Below the pieces are notes generated by a model, which was not told the DNA's origin, did not search any database, and saw nothing but the letters and a program-made list of their open reading frames with translations. Shown here piece after piece: positions 1-13,430 of a stretch of 64,000 nucleotides of DNA. The stretch spans positions 3,534,001 to 3,598,000 of the forward strand of contig WWBZ02000040.1 in assembly GCA_011503125.2 (NCBI GenBank). Reading direction: 5' to 3'. The first letter of the stretch is position 1; every line of letters starts with the position of its first letter. The translations under genes and the position numbers were made by a program. Source of the DNA: Botryosphaeria dothidea (taxonomy: Eukaryota; Ascomycota; Dothideomycetes; Botryosphaeriales; Botryosphaeriaceae).

Positions 1-1413
1 TGTTTTCGGCCGCCAGTCCATCCGCTACACCCGCTGACCTCGCGCGGCAACTCCGGCAAGGCGACAGCAACCTGTTGATCTGCAACGAAGACACCAAAGC
101 CGTCGCCATCGCCGCCGCAAAAGACGTCGGCCTCCCTCCCTCCCGCGTCCTCGTCATCCCCAACGGCAGCGAATACGGCCTGCACCGCGTCTCCGACGGC
201 GCCGACGTCCTCAGCCAAAAGACGCTCGACTGGCAACGCATCACCGACCCCGCCGAGCTCGCCAACAGACTGATCATCCTCATCTACTCCAGCGGCACGA
301 CCGGCCTGCCCAAAGGCGTCAAGCTCTCCCACGCCAACGTCCTCGCCGAGTGCGCCACCGCGCTCGACCCGTGGAAGGCGTGGAACGCGCAGAACAACCC
401 GTCCTTCGCCTACCGCACGCTCGCGCACCTGCCGACCGCGCACATCGCCGGCATCCAGGGCTACCTCATCAACCCCTTCTACATGGGCGGCGTCGTCTAC
501 TGGATGCCCAAGTTCGACTTCCCGCAGTTCCTCGCGTACAATGCGAAATACCGCATCACGGCCTTCTTCACCGTCCCGCCCGTCTACCTCGCCATCGCCA
601 AGCACCCCGCCGTCACCGACCAGTTCGCCACGCTCGAGCACGCCGTCAGCGGCGCCGCGCCGCTCGGCAAAGACCTGCAGCTCGCCGCGAGCAGGAAGCT
701 GGGCGGTGGGAAAACGATGATCTTCCAGACGTGGGGCCTCAGCGAGACGACGGGCAGCATCACCCTGCTGCCCAACGGCGAGCAGGACACCAGCGGCAGC
801 GTGGCGTGCTTGATTGCGAACCACACGGCGCGTTTGGTTGACGACGAGGGGAGGGACGTCGAGGTGGGGAAGCCAGGCGAGGTGCTGGTCAGGGGGCCGG
901 TCGTGACGAAGGGGTATCATAAGAATGAGGAGGCGAACAGGGAGTCGTTCAGGGATGGCTGGTTTTGCACGGGGGATATTGCGGTGTTTAGGGATGGGAA
1001 GTTTTACATTGTGGACCGGAAGAAGGTGAGTCGAGCTGCTTTGCTGCGGACGGGAGGGGGATCGATTGCTGACTGAGTCGTAGGAGTTGATCAAGTACAA
1101 GGGCCTGCAGGTCGCGCCTGCGGAGCTGGAGGCTCTGCTGCTGAATCATGCGGATATCATGGATGCCGCTGTTATTGGTGTGGAGGCTGAGGGGACGGAG
1201 GTGCCGCGCGCGTATGTCGTCGCAGACGAGAACAAGATTTCAGCAGAGCAGATACAAGAGTATGTGAAGAGTAATGTGGCGGACTACAAGAGGTTGAGAG
1301 GAGGTGTTGTGTTTTTAGACGCTATCCCCAAAAGCCCGTCGGGTAAGATCTTGAGGAAAGATTTGCGGGAATTGGCCAAGAAGGAGTCGTTGGAAGCAAA
1401 GGCGAAGCTTTGA
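1..1413 (+). CDS. 4-coumarate-CoA ligase-like acyl-CoA synthetase, 5' truncated, PTS1 end
   Basis: This is the C-terminal two thirds or more of an ANL-superfamily adenylating enzyme that activates a carboxylic acid (phenylpropanoid or fatty acid type) to an acyl-AMP and then a CoA thioester. The frame is open from base 3, so the start lies outside the window. Exons are 1-1025 and 1084-1413, with an intron 1026-1083 (GTGAGT...TAG). Visible motifs are the AMP-binding loop [16 protein letters not shown], the WGLSETTG motif, the hinge region GWFCTGD...VDRKK, then [13 protein letters not shown] and the catalytic-lysine region [14 protein letters not shown]. The protein ends in Ala-Lys-Leu, a type 1 peroxisomal targeting signal, so a peroxisomal location is likely. 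The substrate cannot be read from the sequence. Confidence 0.9.
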
Positions 1414-1922
1414 AATGGATTTGGAGCGCATTGTACCGGGTCAAGGTACGGTTTAGAAGATGAGTTGATCAACGAGAATATTTTCCGTTCGATATCCCTC
1501 TTGATTCGTTGCGAGCTTCCATATTCTCGGTTTGAAAATATTTCATACTCATATCCATATAATTTGCTGGCTAGAACCATCATTCAATAAGAGATAGTAC
1601 AGTATTTCTCCAACCTGAGTGGCTATTATATCTCTCGTCGTTGCATAGTCTGCCCAATAGTCCAGGTTCTGTTTGTCATCGCATTACTGACAGAGAAAAA
1701 AAAAATAATTAGCGCGTCCCGCATGCTTGGTGGGCAAGGGGTCATACAAGCTACCCCGCAAATCTACTACTCGATCCGGTAAATGGACGCAACTGATGAC
1801 GTCGAGAAAAGACGGCACTTCAGACGGAAAGTCGAAGTGCATGAACCACAAAATAAATAAGACGCTCTCTTACCGCCAAGACGTCCCTTCTAAACTCCTA
1901 AAATTCATACGCCCAAACGCAC
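1414..1922. other. intergenic, tandem genes
   Basis: 3' flank of the CoA ligase and promoter of the epimerase. It is AT-rich, with an A-run near 1695-1704. No coding potential or RNA gene is visible. Confidence 0.7.
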
Positions 1923-2947
1923 ATGCTCCGAGCAGCAATGCCTACTGGCAAGCGCATCGTCTTCACCGGCGGCTCAGGCAAGGCCGGTAAGTTGAGAAAT
2001 CCGCAACACCACTTCTTCAAGAGCCACCCATCCCAACCCCCCAATTCAAACCCATCAATACTAACCCTCCCTCCCACAATCCAGGCCGCCACGTCATCCC
2101 CGAGCTCCTCAAGCGCGGCTACCAAGTCCTCAACCTCGACCTCGTCCCGCTCAACCACCCGGGCGTCTTCGACCTCAAGACCGACCTGACCGACAGCGGC
2201 CAGGTCTTCAACGCCCTCACCACCCACTTCAACTTCGCCGGCTACGACGACCCGTCCGGCCCCCCCGCCCCGCCCGACGCCGTCATCCACTTCGCCGCGT
2301 TCGCCCGCAACATGCTCGTCCCCGACAACGCCATGTACGCCGCCAACACGCAGGCGACTTACAACGTCATCGAGGCGGCCTGCAAGCTCGGCGTGCGCAA
2401 GATCGTCATCGCGTCGAGCGAGACCGTGTACGGCGTGTGCTTCGCGCAGGGCGACGCCGACTACCACGCCTTCCCGCTCGACGAGGACGCGTACGACTGC
2501 GACCCGATGGACAGCTACGCCCTCTCCAAGCTGTGCGGCGAGCGCGTGGCGCGCGGCTTCGCGCGGCGCTTCCACGGGACCGACGTCTACGCCTTGCGCA
2601 TCGGCAACGTGATCGAGCCGCACGAGTACGCGTCCGACTTCCCGCGCCACGTGGGCCGGCCGGAGACGCGGAAGCGGAATGCGTGGAGCTATGTCGATGC
2701 GCGGGATCTGGGCCAGATTTGCGATCTCTGCGTGAGGAAGGATGGGTTGGGGTTTCAGGTGTTTAATGCGACGAACGATGGGATCACGACGACGGTGCCG
2801 ACGAGGGAGTTTTTGGCGAGGGCGTGTCCGGATGTGCCGGTCGTGAGGGAGATGGGGGAGTGGGAGGCGCCGTTGACGAATAGGAAGGCGAAGGAGGTGT
2901 TGGGATTTAAGGAGGAGCATGATTGGAGGAAGTATTATAAGCCGTGA
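1923..2947 (+). CDS. NAD-dependent epimerase/dehydratase (extended SDR)
   Basis: An extended short-chain dehydrogenase of the nucleotide-sugar epimerase type. Exons are 1923-1986 and 2085-2947; the intron 1987-2084 splits a Gly codon. The N-terminus carries the Rossmann motif TGGSGKAGRHV (the intron lies inside the glycine loop), followed by VIHFAAFARN, the SSETVYG serine segment and the catalytic YALSK (YxxxK). The spliced product is about 308 residues, usual for the family, with no signal peptide or membrane segment, so it is probably cytosolic. An ATG 15 bases further in (1938) is an alternative start and would also leave an intact Rossmann fold. It may act on a UDP-sugar, but related fungal proteins are uncharacterised, so the substrate is open. 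Confidence 0.88.
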
Positions 2948-3365
2948 TGGGGGGATGGCGGCTGGTGGGGGGTTGAACAATAGAGGGAATGTTGCGTGAG
3001 CAGGTGCCAATTGGATGGTATAGATCGGATTGTTTGTCGATACGTACAGAGGAGTGCTACAGCCGATGGGTAGTGCTAAATGCGATTCTTATAGACACAA
3101 TTCTTACAGATTTCTGGTGACAAAGCCTTCCACATGAATGATTTGACTCCGTATGGCAGGGTCGGTCTTCACATTCAGTGCTCACCGTCTGCTGCAATAT
3201 CCCTTGGTATACATCGTAGATCTGTAATTCCTACCTGCCCTTCAAAATTATTAAAACTATGTACATTGAAATGATCCATCACTCTTCCCCTTATAAAAAT
3301 TTCGTAAATAGTCATATCCTCATAAACCGTAAAAAGTACAGGACTTTTAGTCGCAAACCGCATGA
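2948..3365. other. intergenic between convergent genes
   Basis: Tail-to-tail 3' flanks of the epimerase and the GPI-anchored repeat protein. AT-rich; nothing else is recognised. Confidence 0.7.
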
Positions 3366-6300
3366 TTACCACAAGAAACCCCCTATTAAAGCTAATAATC
3401 CAGACAAGAAAATATAAGCAAATGATCCGCTCTGCATCTTATCCGCTGCCCCGGGAGCCGCTGCACCCGTTGCTGCAGCCGTCTGAGTTGCAGTAGCACC
3501 CGCGCTTGCGGTTGATGTACGTTCAGCGGATGCCTCGGCGCGCGTAGCACTAGCTGACACAAGAGTCTGCGTGTGGCCGTCCACAACCAAAACCGTAGCG
3601 GATGGACTGAGGGAGATGGTTGTACCATCGATTACAATGGATCCACCAGGGGTGAGTGTCTGGCCGTCGATGACGTACGTGCCACCAGCGGCGCCGGAGT
3701 TGGAAATTGCGGTGTATGTTTGCCCGTCGATGGTGAGAACGGGGAAGCGGGTGCTACCTGGCACGGCAGTGGCAGGGAAAAGAGTTTGCGTCACTCCATT
3801 TACGACCAGAGCGGTGGCGGATGGACTGAGAGAAATAGTGGTTCCGTCGACGACGATGACTCCTCCAGGCGTGAGGGTTTGGCCTGCAATAACATACGTC
3901 GTTCCTGGGCCGGAGAGATCTGTGTATACTGTGCCTCCGATGGTCAGATCTGGCGCATTGGTCATAACGCCAACGCGCCACTGGGTGACGCCGTCCACGA
4001 CCAGAGCGGTTGCCCCAGAAGCCAAAGAGATAACGGTGCGGTCAACGGTGATTGATTCGCCTGGTAAGAGCGTTTGACCGCCAATCTCGTATCCATACGC
4101 GCTACCAATGGCTTCCGGAACGAATGTGCTGCCGCCGATGGTGAGAACTGGTAGAGCTGTGCTGAACGAATTCGAACCGCCCAATGGGGAAGCGACGCCG
4201 TTGATGTAGACGGTGCTGTCGGAGGCATCCAAAGATACTGTGCTGCCATCTACAACAATTACGCCTCCCGGCGTCAAGACCTGGTTTCCGACGATGAAGG
4301 AGGTTCCATCCGCAGCAGCATATGCCGTCCCAGCAATGGTAATGACTGGTTGGCCCGCGACGCCGGCCCCAGACCCAACGGGTCTGGTTACTCCATCCAC
4401 AACAAGGTTGTTTGCACCGCTGTCTAACGCTATAGTCGTGCCACTGATCACAATCGAACCTCCAGGCCGAAGAGTTTGTCCAGCGATCACAAGAGCAGGT
4501 GCAGCACCAACAGCGAATGCCGGGTTCGGCGCTGGGGTGATCAATGCCGATGGAAATGTTTGTGTAGCTCCGTTGATGATCACGTAGCTTGCTGATGGCC
4601 CAAGGCTCACTACAGTACCGCCCACAGTGGCAACACCGCCTGCTGTCAACGTCTGACCAGGCGCCAGGTAGTATTGAGTGGCTGCATTCGCTGTATAGGC
4701 CGCGGATCCAACAGTGATAATCGGAGGCTTGCCCGACTCGGGAGCTCCTTGTTGCCCCCCGGTAGACTGGCTTCCAGAAAGAGGTGAGGTTTGCCCATTG
4801 ATAACTACAGCGGTAGCTGAAGGCGATAGTGAAAGGACTGACCCATCCACCGTAATGGCAGGGCCACCGGGAGAGAGTGATTGGCCGCCAATGACGAAAC
4901 CAGAGGAGGAATCCATTGTTGCAGTCTGTGTCCCAGCTACAATGACTGGAGGGGATTTCCCGGATTCTCCATTCTGAGAACCAGAGCTTCCTCCGGAATT
5001 TCCAGATCCAGATCCAGGAGAATTTCCAGAGCCAGAACTTGAGCCCGAACCGGAGCCTGAGTTGGAGCCTGAGTTGGAACCTGAGTTCGAGCCCGAGCCT
5101 GATGAGCCAGAGCCAGAACCAGAACCAGGGTTGACATTATCGTTTGAAGAATCCGGGTTCGAGGATCCGGAGCCAGAGCCTGACCCGCTGTTCTGAGAAT
5201 TGCCACCAGAAGTAGCTTGGGAAACAACAGCAGAGATAACGGCACCAAGGTCAGGAACGCCACCACCACCCGCATTATTCGATGCTCCTGAATTCGATCC
5301 AGAGCCACCATTCTGGGAATTGCCGCCCGAGGTAGCTTGGGAAACAACGGCAGAGATGATTGCACCAAGATTAGGGACGCTACTGCCGCTGTTGTTGTTG
5401 TTGTTGTTGTTGTTGTTGTCGTCGTTGTCGTCGTCGTTTTGATTGAGTTGAGTCGGACGTGCCGTGCTTACACTGTTGCCGCTACCAGGAACGACAGCGG
5501 AGTCGGTGGCCTTGCTATCTCCTGCTGTGACGGAAGCTTTAGTATTAACAAAGACAACAGTAGGAAGATTGAGTTCTGAGAGAACGGATTCTATGTGGGC
5601 GATATAGTCGTTGAAAGCTCTAGTAGTAAATTTCAAAATACCTTTACGGCTTGTGGTAGCAGGCGGCTCCACCTCGACAGTCGTTTCCACGTGTGCCTTG
5701 GGGCGGGTTGTCGAAGAAGGACCATCGATCAGAGTTGGAACCTCGAGATTGTCGACAGAGGATTCCACGTGGCCAATGAATGGCGTGTATTTGCTGCCGT
5801 AGATAACATGGACAATATAATACACCGTTACTGGTCCTTGGTAAGACCCCGCAACGCATGTCGACTGGGGAATTTGCTGGAGGAAGTCTTCAGGTATGAG
5901 CCCAGTAGTTTCCGTTGAGGTACCAAGCTTGTCGCCGTTGTACTCAAAAGCGTATGGTGCCGGTAGGTCGTAAGTGGCGACGGAAGATCTGCAAGATACC
6001 TCCCCATAAGCATCGACTACTTGCTCGGAACTTTCGACTTCGTAGCTCGAATAGGCAACATATGGAGTACCGGAAGAGGCAACAAAGACAGTACTTGACG
6101 GCCCTGTGAAGGCAACGCTGGGAGGCGGAGGCTCAGTGTAGAGGTCATCCAGAAGATTTTGTTGGGTAAGTGGTGTAGTTGGTATAGGAAGGAACTCATT
6201 CAGCGACGTTATTGTGGTGGTAGCTGCGGCCGGCATAGGCCGTGTGATGGCGATGAAGTCGATGGTTGTTTGATTGAGGTAGGGATCCCATGCTGAAGTG

Positions 6301-7155
6301 ATTTGGTAGTCTACCAGCCCTTCCTGCACAGACTTAACGAGGTCAAACGTTGTGGTTGCCGTGACATAACCCCAGCTGAACTGCGTGCCCGAGGAGGTCG
6401 TGAAGAAGGTGACGATTTGATAGTACTGGTCCAGTGAGTACCAGTAACCAATCTCTGCGCCGCGGACATTGACAGTGCAGCCGCAGGTACCATTGCTAGA
6501 GCCATTGATGGGCTTCACGTAGGTAGGCCTGGCGGGTGTGCCAGTTCCGATAGGGATATTCCCAGTGCCAGGAACGTAGTATGGTGTCGAAAGAGTAATC
6601 GCAGTGATGGTGGGAAATGTTTGGTTGGAAGTGACTTCTATTGGGCTCGATTGATTTGTCGGAGAAACGACTGGCGTAACAATCGGCGCACTGGCTGTCC
6701 CGGTGCCCTCATGATTTACTGTGGTGTTGAATTGGGTATCCAAGGAAGTGTATACGGGTGTATTGACAGGCGTGCTGGTTGAGATGATCACTGGTTGGCT
6801 GACGGGATCAATCACTTGAGTCACAGTTGCATTGGCGGTCACTTTGCTGCTGACAGGCGCGGCCGGAGAGGTGGCTGGGGTGGCAGGGTCTGTCTGAATG
6901 TCGACTTCTGGTAACGATGTGGATAGAGCAGAACTGCTGGTGGGGCTCTCAGCGATTGACGAGTTTGCGTAAGTCAAGACGGATGCTACCAAAGGGTTGG
7001 GTCAGCCAAATTTGGAACAGATGGGAAGTTTGGAAGACAGGAGGGTTACCGCTGGAAGGTTGACCGGGGTGCTTGATTCGGTTTCTGCTTGCGCTCACCT
7101 GGCCACACAAGCGCAGCGCAACCACGGCCGCGCAAAGACGCACAAAAAGCAGCAT
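3366..7155 (-). CDS. GPI-anchored, Ser/Thr-rich cell-wall repeat protein (adhesin-like)
   Basis: A predicted surface protein of about 1241 residues. Exon 1 is 7155-7050 and exon 2 is 6985-3366. The intron 7049-6986 (GTAACC...TAG, branch site CTGAC) was chosen because it alone joins the signal peptide to the long frame in phase. The N-terminus is a secretion signal ([21 protein letters not shown], cleavage likely after VSA). A Ser/Thr-rich stretch follows, then an Asn run, a Ser-Gly-rich linker holding two copies of a [20 protein letters not shown] unit, and seven C-terminal repeats of about 55-70 residues built around [28 protein letters not shown]. The extreme C-terminus (about 20 hydrophobic residues after [10 protein letters not shown]) looks like a GPI-anchor signal. 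It is probably bound to the wall or plasma membrane as an adhesin or structural mannoprotein; the ligand is unknown. Confidence 0.82.
3560..4954 (-). repeat. seven tandem protein-coding repeats in the GPI protein
   Basis: Seven imperfect units in frame, each containing a P-[VI]-[LI]-T-[IV]-x-G opening, a G-Q-x-L-x-P-G-G core, a VDG-T-x-[IV]-SL turn and a closing V-[VI]-[ND]-G motif. Unit length varies from about 55 to 70 residues, so copies can be lost or gained without breaking the frame. Confidence 0.85.
4960..5448 (-). repeat. low-complexity Asn run and Ser-Gly linker
   Basis: A run of Asn codons (GTT repeats on the plus strand, near 5391-5418), a Ser-Gly dipeptide-rich linker, and two near-identical 23-residue units ([20 protein letters not shown] core) near 5200-5270 and 5310-5380. 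This is a likely site of length variation between strains. Confidence 0.85.
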
Positions 7156-8444
7156 CGCGTTGCACCTGCAGACAACGAAAGGCGGAGGCCAGCGACATCA
7201 GCAGAGACAGGCAGAATGGGCACAGCAGAGGAGAAGTAGGGGCCGGGACATTCAGCTCAGCAGCAAGGGTGGAGGCTGATGCCTGCAGGGCATATGCAGA
7301 ATAGATTGGCATGACTTGATGAGGAGGCAGGCCGACGGGCTGAGTCCCTGAAACCGTGGAGAGGTCGCGGGCGGGATCTTCATGCCGTGGCCAGTCAGAG
7401 ATTAGCGGTGGAGAGGCGCAGAGGGCGGCCAGACTCAGCTGTGCAGCTGCAATGCTGCTCCCCTGTCCATCTGCGCGCATCATTTGCGGCCCATATACAC
7501 GCTGTCGGGTCAGCGCGGTCACAGCAGCGAGTTTCAAGCGACTCCATCGTCGCCGACAGCCTGGAGAAAGGACGACGTTTCGCTCGTATCTGCGAGTGCG
7601 CAGCGGGCGGCGCTCATTCCTGCCGAGTGGCGCGGCCTTCACAAGCTCTTTAGCCCCAGTCCCGGCCCAAGACGGACCCCGGCATCCCAGCAACGCAGCA
7701 CAAGACCATCCCCGGCCTGGGACCCTAAACGTGGCTAGCCTGCGCCTGCTCGCTCTCGGGTCCTCCGAGTAGAGACTGCCACGGCCGCGCCCAGCCTGTC
7801 TGTCATCTCTACCGCCTCCTGCTCACCTACCTACCTACCTACAACGGAGCCAGTCCAATGGTCGCGCGCGTTGCTGGTAACCCGTCGTATTAGTCGACCT
7901 TAAACTCACTGGGCCCGAAGGAGCGCTAGGCTCTGGGCGAGGCGCCGAACGCCGAAAGCCATTGGCCTCAGATAGAACCACACCCGGCCGGTACTGCTGA
8001 CGGCCTGAAGGAATCGCCCGACACGCTTCGACAAGAACTCTGGGGCCCCCCCGCCGGCCGCTGCCTGCGTCTGAACCGTCTATCAACCTCCCCGTCTCCC
8101 TCGTGCGTGACCGCAGTAGCCAGCGCACCGCCGACCCGCTGCCACCACGCACCCATTGGAGCGCACGCGATCCCGCACCCGCGTGTGTGTCCCGTCTTGG
8201 TTTGCAAGCCACACCAAGCCTATCGCTTTCGCCGCTGCCCTCCACCTGCCGCCTCCCACCTCGACCACTTGCCAGCTTCACCCGTGCTACCCACCCTTCG
8301 TTCCTGACGTCTTCGCCGCCTTGTACCACCACCATGCGCAATTGCTAGCTCTCCAGTTCCGCGAAAACAGCCACAGGAGACCATGCCAGCAAACTCCCGA
8401 CCATCCTCGACCAGCCTCCAGCGGATCCCCAGACCTGCGCCATC
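7156..8444. promoter_or_regulatory. 1.3-kb divergent promoter region
   Basis: Separates two head-to-head genes for predicted surface proteins. It holds a (CTAC)n microsatellite near 7826-7841 and a pyrimidine-rich leader from about 8180 to 8440 before the plus-strand start codon. Several frames are open here but none resembles a protein. Confidence 0.6.
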
Positions 8445-10463
8445 ATGACCCTCTTCGGCATCTGTTATAAGGCGCTGACCTTTTCATCCCTCGCTCTTTT
8501 CGCATTTTTCCCTTCCTCGTGTAACTCTCAGCTCGAGCCCCGTGCGACGGACACAGTTCCGGCCCCGGTGGTCTTCACTCCTGATCAGAATTGGGACGGA
8601 ATCGATGGCCAGTGGTCCTCTTTCACCTTGCGCGTGGGCACCCCGCAGCAATTCGTCCGTGTCTTGCCAGCAACTGCCAGCCAACAAACCTGGGTTGTCA
8701 GACCGGAGGGATGTGCCTATACCACCGATACCAATACCTGTGAACAGTTGCGTGGGTGGACGTTCAACATTTCGGCGTCAACATCTTGGGAGACTATAGG
8801 AAATTACTCGACCTGGGTGGAGCGGAATCTCGGATATGATGCGGGCGCTACGTACGGCTTTGAAACCGTGGGACTCGGCAATGTTGGCGATGGTGGTCCT
8901 ACGCTCACCAACACCACCGTCGGCGCCATGATGGACTTGGATTTCTTCGTGGGAGCCTTTGGATTGCATCCGAAGCCAACAAACTTCAGCACCTTTAATG
9001 ATCCATCGCCAAGCTACATGTCAAAGCTCAAGGAAGCGCAAATCATCCCTAGTCTCTCTTATGGTTATACGGCAGGAAATCAATACAGTGAGTGCGTGTT
9101 CTCTGAAGAAATCGGGCTTGACTAACTATTCGAAGGACTCAACAAGGTCTTGGCGAGCCTGACTCTGGGGGGTTACGATTCTTCCAGGTTCATTCCAAAC
9201 AACATGAGCTTCTCCTTCGCACCAGACAATGAACGGGACGTTGTAGTGGGATTGCAGGGGATTAGCATGACTTCCGAGACGAAATCAGACATCAGTCTCC
9301 TGCCAAACCCTGTCACAATGTACATCGACTCGACTGTTCCGCAGATTTGGCTGCCTGTTGAAGCATGCACAAAGTTTGAGCAAGCCTTTGGATTGACGTA
9401 TGACAACGATACCGACCTTTACATCGTTAACGATACGCTGCACGACAACCTGGTGGCTCAGAATGCCAATGTGACGTTCACACTGGGTCAAACAACGACT
9501 GGCGGGGAAACTATTGATATCGTCCTTCCTTATGCAGCTTTCGATCTCACAGCCAAACCTCCTTACCAGGGACTCTCGGATGACAGCATGTACTTTCCTA
9601 TCCGTCGAGGCCAAAATGAGTCGCAGTATGTGTTTGGACGCACCTTCCTCCAGGAAGCATACATCATTGTCGATCATGAGCGCTCGAACTTTTCCGTCTC
9701 GCAGTGCGTGTTTGAGTACAACACTCAACAAACAATTATTACGATTTTCGCTCCGGGAAACGACACGAGCAGCTCAACTTCGGGAGAATCAGGTTCCAAT
9801 GGCATATCGACTGGTGCAATTGCAGGAATTGCTGTCGGTGGCGTTGTGGCGGTTCTAGCAGCACTGTCTCTGATTGGACTGTTCTACTGGAGGAGACGTT
9901 ACCGGGCATTGAAGGCCAAGCTTGGCCCCGACAAATCAGGGTCAGCGAGCACCGGTGATGGCTCGAGCGAGGCTCCGGCAGCAGGGGGCCAAAGCGAAAA
10001 GCCCACACTGGTGATACCCAAGGCCGAGCTCGATGCCACCCCAAGCGAAAATGCTCCCCAGAGAGACAAGGATGCCAAGCCGAATTTGCCAACTCTGCTG
10101 TACCCGTCCGAGGTGGAAGCGAACGAGGTGCAGATCTTCGAGATGCCGGGCGATTTCCCCAAGACATCGGAGGCAGATTCGCGGGAGCTGTCGGAGAAGC
10201 AGGCAATGATGTTCAGGGAACAGAAGTATAACGGCACCGACCCTGACCCTTCACCTACCACGCCCACGGCGCCTGATCGGCTGCGGCCATCACCGGTCAG
10301 GCCGGAGGACGTAAAGCGGGTCATTCACACCGGCGACCTTCCAATCTCTCCTCTGACGGCCGAGGGTGAGCACGGCAGAACTTTCTCGCCACTGTCGCCA
10401 CTGGCCGGGCCGTCGAGCGGAGAACCTAGCCCGTCGCGGCGGCGGTTCTCGTTCGAGGATTAG
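8445..10463 (+). CDS. aspartyl-peptidase-like (A1 fold) single-pass membrane protein, probably inactive
   Basis: Exons are 8445-9087 and 9136-10463; the intron 9088-9135 has a CTAAC branch site, and the join reads YRLNKVLASLTLGGYD, typical of the family. The product is about 656 residues: signal peptide (1 to about 28), pepsin-like lumenal/extracellular domain (about 50-410), one transmembrane helix (about 441-466, followed by WRRRYR as a stop-transfer signal) and a cytoplasmic tail of about 190 residues rich in Ser, Pro and Glu. Where an active peptidase has DTGS the sequence is ATAS (residues 76-79), so the first catalytic Asp is lost; the second site reads DST (279-281). GTPQQ and FGRTFLQEAY-like family segments remain. 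I infer a pseudo-peptidase that binds or senses at the cell surface. Confidence 0.85.
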
Positions 10464-11356
10464 CATATTTTTTCGCTTCGTTTCGTTGATTAGCGACGGC
10501 GTTTTGGAACAAAGTAAGTGGGCACTAGGAAAAGGCGCATTGCAGGTTTCAGGCATGGGCAATACCAAGACCAATCGGCACGGGCTGGGGGATGGGACGG
10601 AGCAGTAGGACAAATAATGGATAATGGGCGGATGTATTGACGCTTTTGTTCCGGTTGGCGAGAGTGGGGGCGGAGCTGCTTCAGACACGACGCGCTGCAA
10701 GTGGGCTCGGCTTTTCTCGTGCTTGCTGTGCTGACGGCTGACGGCCACGCTGGCTCTTATATACACGAGGCGCCTGGCTTGTCCCCATGCAGCAGCTGGC
10801 AGGATGATTTGGCTCAGCCGCCGGCGGCGGCTGCTGGTGGTGCTGCTGCGGGTGTGTGCGGTGCGGGCGTCAGCGTGGGTGCTAGGGCTGAGTTGCAACA
10901 ATCCTGGCCTGCGGGCGCGCAAAGACCCCTCAGGCGCTTGGCCTCCACATGTCTGCCTGCTTTGCCTGACCTTCCGTTCCCCGCCGACAAAGACACTGTC
11001 TGCTTTTTGTGCCCCGCCGCGCACTCTCTTGCGCCCTTTGTGCTTCTGCCTACCTGTCTGTCTGCGTGCCTGCTTTTCTTCCGCCGCACCGCTGCCCGAC
11101 CGCCGCCTGTTGACCGGGTTCCCGCGCCCTCGCTCGCTGCCCGCTCCATCTCGCGACCACCCTCCTCGACAGCCTCCGACGCGCAAGCGCAAGCGCCCGC
11201 CCCGTTCCCCCGGAGTCCTCGAGCTGAACGGCGCCAACGTAAATTGACCCCGTCCGTTCGTCGCGAGCCGTCTGCTTCTTACCTTCGCTCTCGTCGCCCC
11301 CGGGCCTTCGCTGTTTGCTGCTTCACCCACTACCCCGCCATCCTCAACCCGCCGCT
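10464..11356. promoter_or_regulatory. promoter and leader of the MAP kinase gene
   Basis: About 890 bases with a pyrimidine-rich leader from about 10960 to the ATG. Long open frames occur on both strands from base composition alone; none looks like a protein. Confidence 0.55.
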
Positions 11357-12878
<1,522 letters not shown>

Positions 12879-13430
12879 ATACAACCAGATGGGCATTTGA
12901 TTTGGATGTAGCGAAAAGGAAGCTGCTTGGCTCTTCCTCCAACCAATTGGTTTACTTGTTTTCTTTGGCGAACTGCTTTGCAATCCAAGCACGTTGTGTG
13001 GGCATGTAATGGTCGGGAGATTGATTTTCGCGACCCGAAAGACAAGAGCAAATGATATTCGATGATGCACACCGTCTTAGCCACATGTCTTTTGCCACTC
13101 CACTTTCACCCCGCTGGCAAAAGCACGCTGACGTCTTTGGGCCAGGCTAATCATCGATAACAATCAGAAATGCCGATTCGGTTCTTTGCAATCCCTATGT
13201 TCCCGTCGCGGTGGGGCATCATCGGGGGCCACCAAGTGACATCATCGCTATTACATCACTATGCTTCAGGTGTAGAGGTACACACATATAGGAATCCCGC
13301 CGTCGCTCCCCTCTTCAGTACTTCAGTCAGACAATTTCTGTGATACCCGTATTGCAAAGCATATTCTTCGCACTTTACAAAAATCTCTTCCGACCGCTCA
13401 ACGAAACACACCAACCTTATATCCACCAAA
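12879..13430. other. intergenic, promoter of the small hydrophilic protein
   Basis: 3' flank of the kinase and promoter of the next gene. A weak TATA-like stretch (ACATATAGGA) lies near 13283. Nothing else is recognised. Confidence 0.5.

Noticed and set aside
1898..3010. 370-codon open frame opposite the epimerase
   Set aside because: Shadow of the GC-rich codons of the real gene; very rich in Arg, Val and Pro with no motif.
7046..7693. Long open frame on the minus strand upstream of the GPI protein, with a hydrophobic stretch
   Set aside because: It could be joined in phase to the GPI exon by another donor, but its protein composition is random. The shorter exon at 7155-7050 gives a proper signal peptide and a better intron.
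10290..11330. Long minus-strand frame between the pseudo-peptidase and mpkA
   Set aside because: Arg/Gly/Ser-rich with no motif; explained by the pyrimidine-rich leader of the kinase gene on the other strand.
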